A stretch of DNA of 15,358 nucleotides from Volvariella volvacea V23. Its lineage: Eukaryota; Basidiomycota; Agaricomycetes; Agaricales; Pluteaceae. Positions 8,140 through 15,358 of the stretch are shown here, one piece after another (within the stretch, counting starts at the first letter, position 1; each line of letters begins with the position of its first letter). Under the pieces are notes generated by a model. That model made no database searches and had not been told where the DNA came from. It saw only the letters and a list, made by a program, of their open reading frames with translations. Location of the stretch: contig KB722736.1 of assembly GCA_000349905.1 (NCBI GenBank), forward strand, positions 3,936,093 through 3,951,450, in the 5' to 3' direction. The position numbers were made by a program, and so were the translations under genes.

Positions 8140-10787
8140 ATGCCCAAGGACGATGGAGAAGCGAAAGAGCGAGAAACCACCGAGGTTAAGGAGGATAACG
8201 GCACGAGCTGGGAGGTGAGTCCATGCGTTGTTCGACCTGGCCCATTGTGCGCCCCACACTTTTCATTTTGTCGTGATCTCCGCTGAGTCCGACGCTGTGT
8301 GCCCCTTGTTTGCGGTCGTTGTGGACGATGGGGTCGGCAGTCGCGTGCCTGGGTCGTGCACTCCATCCACCACCGCGACCTACCAGCTCATTGACGACGT
8401 GGTCGTGTCCAGCACCCGCTTTCCTCGCTGCGTGCTCACCAGGCCGCAATTCGCACTCCGAAGCTCCAAGATCCTGGCTACGCCCGGCAGAAGCAGGCTG
8501 GGAAACTCTGGGTCCGGGAACGCCTGGAAGCACTGCTCGACAGCAACTCCTTTGTCGAAGTGGGCTCCATCACAGGGAAGCCAGTTTTTGATGAAAAGAC
8601 CGGCAAACTCAAGTCCTTTATTCCTGCGTACGTCCTTCCCTCCTTCCTCAACCACGAGCTACGTCTTGCCCTTAAAGCTTATCATGCCTCAACTCCTTCT
8701 CTTGCACCCACTCGAACCCACCTTGCCTGCTCATTTCTCCGCAGTAATTCCGTGACTGGCTGGGGAAAGCTTGATGGACGAAAAGTTTTTGTTGCCGCTG
8801 ATGATTTCAGTGTTCGGGGTGGCCATGCGGACGGAGGTATTGCGACAAAAGCGCAGTATGGAGAGGTACGCCGATATCAGCTTGCATATAATCAAGAGAG
8901 GGAGATAGTCGTGTTCACCCTGAGATGGTGTCTTTTATTATCATCAGATCCTCGCTCGCAAGGCCCGAGTTCCCCTAGTAAGCACGCTGAGCGCGTTTGA
9001 GCCTGACAGTCTTTCTGAGTCCGAGATATTTTCAGATTCGCCTGTTGGATGGTTCAAGCGGAGGAGGAAGTGTGGCAACTTGTGCGTGCTGCCCAGCCAT
9101 CTCACTTTTTATTCATTCCTCTAAATTTGGTCGACATGATTCATCTTCTTGATCAGATTTAACTATCGGTGCTACGTACATTCCGGGCTTAGCAGGGTTA
9201 GGAATTGGTATGGATGCCATGGCTGTGGTCCCCGTAGTGTCGGCCTTGCTTGGTCCTGTCGTTGGACTGGCAGCCGCAAAAACAGTGATAAGTCACTTCA
9301 GGTGCGTGTATGAGGTATCTTATGCACCAAATGGAGACTAAAGTTCACATCAAGTGTCATGGTTAAAGGCTTGAGTCAGGTATGCCTCCCTCCGCCATCA
9401 ATCACGATTGCCGTTTAGGTTTTAACATGCAAATAGCTGTTTGCGGCAGGTCCGCCCGTGGTGAAGCAGGCCACATTCGAGGACCTCTCTAAAGAGGCCT
9501 TGGGTGGGTGGGAGATTCACGCTCGGAACGGGACAGTCGATAACGTCGCAGAATCGGAACATGAGGCCTTTCAACAGATCAGACAGTTCCTATCGTACCT
9601 GCCGTCTTCAATTTTCTCCATCCCTCCTAGTACATCCACCGTCGACCCTGCTGACAGAAAGGAAGAGGAATTACTCAGCATCATTCCGCGCCGGCGGGCG
9701 AGGATGTACGACATTAGGAAGCTGCTATCTCTAATCGTTGATGTGGACGGTGCAAGTTCGACGTTCTTTGAGATTGGTGAGACCTGGGGGAGATGTATTG
9801 TCACTGGACTGGCTCGTATGGCCGGAAAGCCTGTCGGCGTAATAACCAGCGACTGTATGGTCAACGGAGGTGAGTGTATGCGCATTTTTATTTATACTGG
9901 CTTCGCATTTACCGCACACAGGTGCTATTGATGCTCTAGGCTGCCAGAAAGTGGCACGGTTCCTCAACTTGTGTGATCACTTCAAGTGCGTCTTCCAAAC
10001 ACTACTTCGCCACTACTTGATTCACCACAATCGCTAGCATCCCAATTCTCAACCTCGTAGACCAACCCGGCTTCGCAGTCGGTAAGATTACTCTTCCTCC
10101 ATCGACTTTCTTACATTCACACCCCGACCACTTCTATCTCGCTAATAGGCTCGCTAGCGGAACGCACAGCCACGATCAGACACGGAGCAGCAGCCCTCTC
10201 CGCCCTCTACAACGCAACAGTGCCCATCTTTACCATCATCATCCGACGAGCTTTCGGTGTAGCCGGAGGCTCATTTGGCGACCCGGACGACGGTCGTGGA
10301 TATCGCGTTGCATGGTTAGTTTCATTCACACCTTCACACCTCCTCTTTGTTTTCACCCGCTCACGCTCACATCCGCTCTTTTCTTCCTGCCATTGCCACT
10401 GTTAGGCCTTCAGGAGATTGGGGAAGTCTACCCCTCGAAGGCGGCATCGAAGCAGCTTACAAGCGACAGCTCGACTCTGCACCTTCTCCAGAAGCACGAG
10501 AGAAGCTGATGAACGATTTATTAGACAAATTTGAGGAGGTCAGATCGCCGCTCAAGACGGCTCATAGGTTTGGGGTCGAGGAAATTATCGATCCGAGGGA
10601 TACAAGGCCTATTGTCTGCGAGGTATGTTTTTTCTGGTACAGGGGTGGTGCTTTTGATGAACCTGTTGCGTTGTTATAGTGGTTGAGCCATGTTTATCAG
10701 GAGGTGCTTCCACAGTTGGTGAATGTGAAGCAGGTTCGGTATGGGTTGGACGCTAAACCATCCAGCGGGAAAGGCTACAAGCTGTAG
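8140..10787 (+). CDS. Acyl-CoA carboxylase beta subunit (carboxyltransferase), 562 aa, 13 exons
   Basis: It moves the carboxyl group from biotin on the alpha subunit to an acyl-CoA. Exons: 8140-8214, 8413-8627, 8745-8865, 8948-8977, 9036-9081, 9157-9301, 9355-9379, 9437-9869, 9922-9985, 10038-10081, 10149-10314, 10406-10622, 10680-10787. The two crotonase-like halves are clear. The N half has KLWVRERLEALLD, ADDFSVRGGHADGG and the Gly-rich loop LLDGSSGGGSV (150-160). The C half has KPVGVITSDCMVNGG, LVDQPGFAVG (391-400), AFGVAGG (434-440) and WPSGDWGSLPLEGG (455-468). This is the PCC/MCC beta class (COG4799-like), not the fused eukaryotic ACC. The substrate cannot be read from the sequence. The N-terminus is acidic, with no presequence; the C-terminus is Tyr-Lys-Leu, PTS1-like but off consensus at -3. 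Intron 1 (198 nt) is the least certain join and could hide a small exon. The gene converges on the permease gene with 211 bp between. Confidence 0.92.
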
Positions 10788-10998
10788 ATTTTATCAACGT
10801 TAAATGTTAATTGTGTCATTGTCTGATCGTTTACTCAAGCACCCATCAACGTGAGGGTATCGTGATTCATTTAGCGTGAACATCGTGACGCGTAGTTATT
10901 TTGAAGCTTATTTTTAGAGATTTCCCTAGACCAAGAGACCTCCCATGCACCTCACAAGATACCAAAATCCCCGTCGGCACCCAATAGGCGGCCCCGCC

Positions 10999-13296
10999 TC
11001 ACTCCCCCTCCCCCTTCGCCTCCTCCCCCCACCACCTCCTCTCCGCCCACCTCGCCCCAGCATACGCCACACCCGCCCCGACAAAGCCCAACAGCACGCC
11101 CACATCCCCCGTCCCGCTCCGCGCAATCGGGCCCTCATACCACGTCTGCGACATGGACGGCACAATAATCCCAAACGCCGCCGCAAAGGCCGTCAGCGCC
11201 GCGACGCCGAGCGGGAGGGACTTGGGCCGGTTCCAAGCCTCGAGGACGGGGTAGGCGGAGGGCGAGAAGGAGTTGTGCCGGAAGAGGAGGTGTTCGGTGA
11301 GGATTATGGATGCGAAGGCTGTTGACCAGTAGCCGATTACGCCTTTTGAGGGAAGAGGGTTATGTCAAGTTTGATGTTGGGGAGGGGGCGAGAGGGAGGG
11401 GGCTTACTGAGGATGTTGACGAGGGTGAGGTAGAACCTGGTTGCGCCGATGATGGCTAGTGGGATGAGGCTTGAAGAGAAGATGTAGTTTAGCTCCTGGA
11501 TGCGTTGTGTGTGCATGCGCAAGGCTTACATTGCTTCAGAGACCAACGCGTATATGTACCGAGGGACCTTTTCAAAGAACGACGACACCGCCATAAAACT
11601 TGTCCCTATATATCATTTAAGCCATCAGTTCCCTTCCAACTCATACGATAGCACTCTCATAAAACACAACACTCACCAAAAGAGTACATCGTCGGCGCAC
11701 AAGCAGAGGGAATACTCAGCGCAATGATGACCAACAAGAACTTCCCGAATCCGCCTGAGGGCTCGAGTATGGCTGCCACCAAGCCGCCGATGCTGTTCCC
11801 GCCGTCGAAGCCTTCGTTCCAGGATGGGACTCCCGGAGCTGCGGCTGCGAATGCTGCACCCATCATGTGTGCTGATAGCTATATACGTCGTGTGGGATTA
11901 GGATAAGTATAGGCGCAAGGATTAGCGTAGAGGTTGTTCGCACACTTGCAAAGAAAAACCCGGCGTAGGTATATGCGAATATTCTCAACCTACACAATAA
12001 TACGCTCTCAGATCAATACACAACACATATTCATCTCCAGAGAAAAAGCAAAGAGGCCACTCACGTCGACGCCTTTGCCGAATGGTAAACACCATAATCT
12101 GGCGTAAACGTGCACCAGCTAATAACGCTCGATGCGATCAAACTCCCAAACGACAGCACAGCAGCAGGCGTGGGTGTAGGCTGAACGGGGTATGAGTTCA
12201 CTCGGAGGTGCCTGCCGCCCAGGCCGAGCATTACGGGGAATGCGATGGCGTTGGGTATCCATGCCCAGCTTTCGTATCTTGATTCGGTGGGTTAGGTCAC
12301 ACGGAGGGGGGGAAATGCCAAGGCGTACATGTGGATGACTTTGTAGCCGCAGAATGTTACCTGGAGAGATATACGCGTCAAATTAAGCACATCATGTGGA
12401 ACATCGGCGTGACTTACGATCAGAGAGAGCACACCTATGATTACGATACCAAGTGTTGCATTCAATCTATCCGAAACGGCTGCCAGGGCTTGACCGCCAA
12501 TAATACAGTTAAGGATAAGAAAACTTTGGGATGAGAAGACGTTCAAGAGGCTGGGTAGCATGGAGCCATAATAACTGGACATAAATGCGAGGGCTATGTG
12601 AAGTGGTGCTCTTTAGATGAATAGCGAACATACCCCCAAGAGAAGCGGGCTTGAACCATAGCTCGTGTGCCCAATTTTGGTCCAAAAACGGCACTAACCA
12701 TAATCAGGCGCATGTACGCGCAACAAAGCAAAAAAGCTCCTCACAAATACGCGGGTATAATACAAGCACTACCCCGTGGTTCAAATCAGCATCTTCTCCA
12801 CTCCAACAAACCGATAACGATTCCAGGAAGTAAACTCACATTGCATCCACAACCAGTAATACGATCAGAGACTGTTTGATGCCGAGGGAGAAAAACACCG
12901 GACCGGCGGAACCGGTTGAGAAGGCTAAAATATTGAAATTGGCGGAAAACCAGACGAAGAACATTTGGTAGAGCCGTTGGTCTGTTCGTTCTTCTGGCGG
13001 GACTGGGGTTATTCTGTTTGGGGCAAGTACATGGTTGCAAGCAGATTTAGGTTGGCGGGAGGTGTGAAGTGAGAAATTGTCCGGTGTGGTACCAGGGAGC
13101 GTAAAGACGGGTTTATGGGTGGGTCGAGTGAGTCATAAGCGTAAGTGGAAGGTGCTGCTTACCCTCGAGTTTCCACACCCCATTGCGATAGATAAGACGT
13201 AATTTGACGGAAGAGACCATCACGACTGGCGTTAGGCTCGGGATCTTCACTCGTCGAGGACTGCAGCCTCGCATGAGTGGTTTTCATGAATGACAT
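10999..13296 (-). CDS. NCS1-family permease (Fcy2-like purine/cytosine type), 507 aa, 12 exons
   Basis: NCS1 carriers are 12-helix symporters that import nucleobases or related vitamins across the plasma membrane. Exons, 5' to 3': 13296-13163, 13013-12840, 12768-12745, 12693-12634, 12574-12418, 12360-12329, 12277-12065, 11989-11944, 11878-11677, 11605-11530, 11469-11408, 11342-10999. Family marks in order are WGVETRGITPVPPEERTDQR, FSANFNILAFSTGSAGP, IIPAYFAVFGPKLGTR (spanning a 24-nt exon), AMVQARFSWGYYGSMLP, NCIIGGQALAAVSD, ESWAWIP, GGFGKFLLVIIALS...APTMYSFG and GYWSTAFASIILTEHLLFR. I found the 24-nt exon because without it the conserved IPAYFAVFGP segment is broken. The start is the first of two in-frame ATGs (13296 and 13287). 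Intron 1 is 149 nt. The subgroup looks like Fcy2 (cytosine/purine) rather than Fur4, but vitamin B6 carriers (Tpn1) are close relatives, so the substrate is open. Confidence 0.92.
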
Positions 13297-14494
13297 GACG
13301 GGAGATGCTCGCAGTGCACCGTGACGGGATCTGGCAGAGAGCAGACTCGACGCTTATTTGGAAGTCGGCACCTGATCACGACAGAGGTGCTAGGGGAAAA
13401 GCCCACGCGATGGGATGTATAGTTTTTCCGGCAACTTCGGAGGTAGCCAATGGAGAAATGAAGAGGGTATTCAAGTCGAGATCGAGCTCGTCGTCTGAAT
13501 CAACGTGTAATCAGACGTGCAATTTTGCGTCAAGGTATAAGCGCTAGTTCGAGTCGATGGGCGTCAAACGTATCCCAGGACAACCCAAACACTTGATGTT
13601 CAGCACAAGTGACGACTGACCCGAACGACTCTAGGCAGAGTAGGATCGCGTTTTAGGAGGGGGTTGGGAGCTCGGAGTCGAGTAGAAAGCTCAAGCTGAG
13701 CCGAACAAGCGATAAGGCGCCTCGTGTGCATATCGCCGTGACCACGTCAAGTAAGCTCAATTTGTGTCGAATTCCGTTGAGCAGGGGGGGCGCGTGACCT
13801 TTCAGTAAATTGGCAGGCTACATACCCTTCGGGATGAACATATAGTGGTTACTTGGTTGTGAGGCTGACGGTCAGAGTGTCCAGGAACTGCTCAGGTAAA
13901 ACTCCCATGCCACAAGTCCACAGCCACAGCGCCTTGGCTCTGCGGGTTCAACCAGGCCTACCACTGTTTATCTTCAAAGTCCATTAAATCTGTCCATCTC
14001 GGCTGAGATTTCAATTGAAAGAACCAGGCACCGATATAACTCTGGATTTGGGCATCTTTGCTTGGCTGACCCTCATTACCAAGTCGGCGCATATTAGGAT
14101 CTACATCTCACTTACACCATATCCGTATCCAACACGGCGATTGAAAGCCACTACTCTGACGACTAGCCTGCGTACCGATCAACAACACCCACAGATACAC
14201 GAAAAGTCAATCGCAACCCTTGAAGAGCCCAACGTCTCGAGGAGAAAGCAAAAAACTACTCTGGGACTACATCATATGTGCACGCATAGAGTTTACATTA
14301 GCCCCATGCCCTCTCGTTAAGGGACCTCTCATCTCAATACAATGGACCAGAGGAAGCTCAACGTGTCAATCCCTGTAAAAATGTTTGCCGGCTGATGCTA
14401 GTGTTGATCTAAATCAGTATGTAAAACAAGCAAAATGAGCAGAAATTCAGGTAAATGTGCAATAGGTGCACGGTGGCATCGACTCTGGTGACTT

Positions 14495-14520
14495 CATCCA
14501 TCGGTACACATCGATGGATG
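14495..14520. repeat. Inverted repeat (9-bp arms, 8-nt spacer)
   Basis: CATCCATCG (14495-14503) and CGATGGATG (14512-14520) are perfect reverse complements. No gene is adjacent, so the role is unknown. Confidence 0.7.
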
Positions 14521-14732
14521 ATCGCGACTGCTTTTAGCTCTGTAGCGCTAGCTTATTGTCGCGCCTTTGTGCCATTCCAGTCGCTCGTGATTATGGTAGC
14601 CCCTTCATATTTCGCACGGATGTTACTCGATTACAGTAACCCTGGCCTCAGTATACCTATCGCGGCAAGACGAAGCACAGCCCATTACCTTTTCACTTGT
14701 CAAGGCTGTGTTGCTATGGGGGTTTCACTTCA

Positions 14733-14788
14733 AACTGCTGAACAACCGATGCAGAGCCTAAACTGCTGAACAACCGATGCAGAGCCTA
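14733..14788 (+). repeat. Exact 28-bp tandem duplication (two copies)
   Basis: The unit starting AACTGCTGAACAACCGATG occurs twice back-to-back (14733-14760 and 14761-14788) without a mismatch. Perfect identity in otherwise unique, non-coding sequence suggests a recent slippage or repair event, or an assembly artefact. Confidence 0.9.
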
Positions 14789-15358
14789 ATCACTGGCCTA
14801 CAAAATTCGGAGTCTACGAGTGCATTACTGATAGTGTACTATGGCAAAACTTTGTCCTTTAATTCCTTTGATTCGCTGCATGACCTTATATAACCCACTT
14901 GCATTTTCCCCAAGCTTTAGTTTTCGGTGCGTGCCGTCAGGGATGAGACGAGCTGCGGGTAGTTTCCAAGGAATTGGACCAACTGTAAACCTTCTGAAAG
15001 TTCATTATTTGAGTTTCAGCCCTTGTATTCGGAGTTTGGTCAAGGTGATCTTCGTGCACTGGCAAGGAAAGATAATTCAGATCTTCAAATTTATAGATTC
15101 ATATTTACTAGTGAGCATTTGGTGTGGCCCATGCTTGCGATAACAAGTAGATACTTCAGGACCTTTCATGCCGCTCGTGGAATCACCTAGCTTTCAGGGT
15201 TAATTGAAAGCATAACACCTTAATAGGAAAGGGCACAAATCGCAACAGCTCTATGGCTATACTAGGCAATGTGAATACAAATTATCGTGTGTAGGTAACA
15301 CCCTTGCCCAAACAGTGACACACAACTACATCAGATATAATCCCTGCAAGTGCATCCC

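Larger units (their letters stand above)
13297..15358. other. Gene-free stretch of 2.06 kb
   Basis: I find no supported gene on either strand. The open frames are short, lack family motifs and do not join through good splice sites. The first few hundred bases should include the permease promoter. Two tRNA-like B-box sequences (near 13548 and 13944) do not fold into tRNAs. The stretch holds one exact 28-bp tandem duplication and a few short inverted repeats, and no recognisable transposon ends. A lineage-specific or non-coding gene cannot be excluded. Confidence 0.5.

Noticed and set aside
8228..8755. 175-aa plus-strand frame as the N-terminal part of the beta subunit
   Set aside because: It runs through two introns in the wrong frame. 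The conserved carboxyltransferase peptides are in a different frame.
10680..10787. C-terminal Tyr-Lys-Leu of the beta subunit as an independent PTS1
   Set aside because: Tyr at position -3 is outside the usual [SAC] set. I treat it as at most a weak signal, with co-import with alpha more likely.
10926..11186. Arg/Gly-rich 86-aa minus-strand frame
   Set aside because: It is another frame of the last permease exon and 3' region, produced by GC-rich codons.
13540..13570. Possible tRNA T-arm (AGTTCGAGTC)
   Set aside because: The flanks do not form a T stem, and there is no A box or acceptor pairing nearby. The same holds for GGTTCAACC near 13945.
14455..14769. 104-aa open frame as a candidate gene
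   Set aside because: There are no family motifs, it ends in the 28-bp repeat, and there are no supporting splice or promoter signals.

Overview
The window looks like nuclear DNA of a filamentous basidiomycete fungus, probably Agaricomycotina. The protein-coding genes are broken by many short GT..AG introns (mostly 50-80 nt), they contain exons as small as 13-25 nt, they sit on both strands with 200-250 bp gaps, and the tRNA carries a short intron. I worked out the exon models by hand from splice signals and protein-family conservation; there is no transcript evidence.

Layout. Positions 1-820 hold an unresolved minus-strand region with coding-like fragments. An intron-containing tRNA-Asn(GUU) follows at 823-910. 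Next is a decayed Derlin copy on the minus strand (about 1053-1860), head-to-head with an intact Derlin gene on the plus strand (2024-3042). The promoter of the intact copy carries a TGACGTGG element like the unfolded-protein-response element. After a 0.6 kb gap comes a flavin reductase-like (FMN split-barrel) gene at 3635-5184 (+).

The core of the window is a divergent pair for a two-subunit biotin-dependent acyl-CoA carboxylase. The alpha subunit (biotin carboxylase plus biotin carrier, 699 aa) is at 5410-7903 (-). The beta subunit (carboxyltransferase, 562 aa) is at 8140-10787 (+). They share a 236 bp promoter. Tail-to-tail with beta is an NCS1 (Fcy2-like purine/cytosine-type) permease at 10999-13296 (-). 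From 13297 to 15358 I see no gene, only small repeats.

How the genes may work together. Neither carboxylase subunit has a mitochondrial presequence, and the alpha subunit ends in Ser-Lys-Leu, a canonical peroxisomal PTS1. The neighbouring flavin reductase-like protein ends in Ser-His-Leu, which also fits the PTS1 consensus. This suggests a peroxisomal acyl-CoA carboxylase, possibly with a flavoprotein partner, distinct from mitochondrial methylcrotonyl-CoA carboxylase, cytosolic acetyl-CoA carboxylase and pyruvate carboxylase. This is the candidate undescribed system in the window. The localisation and the substrate are inferences.
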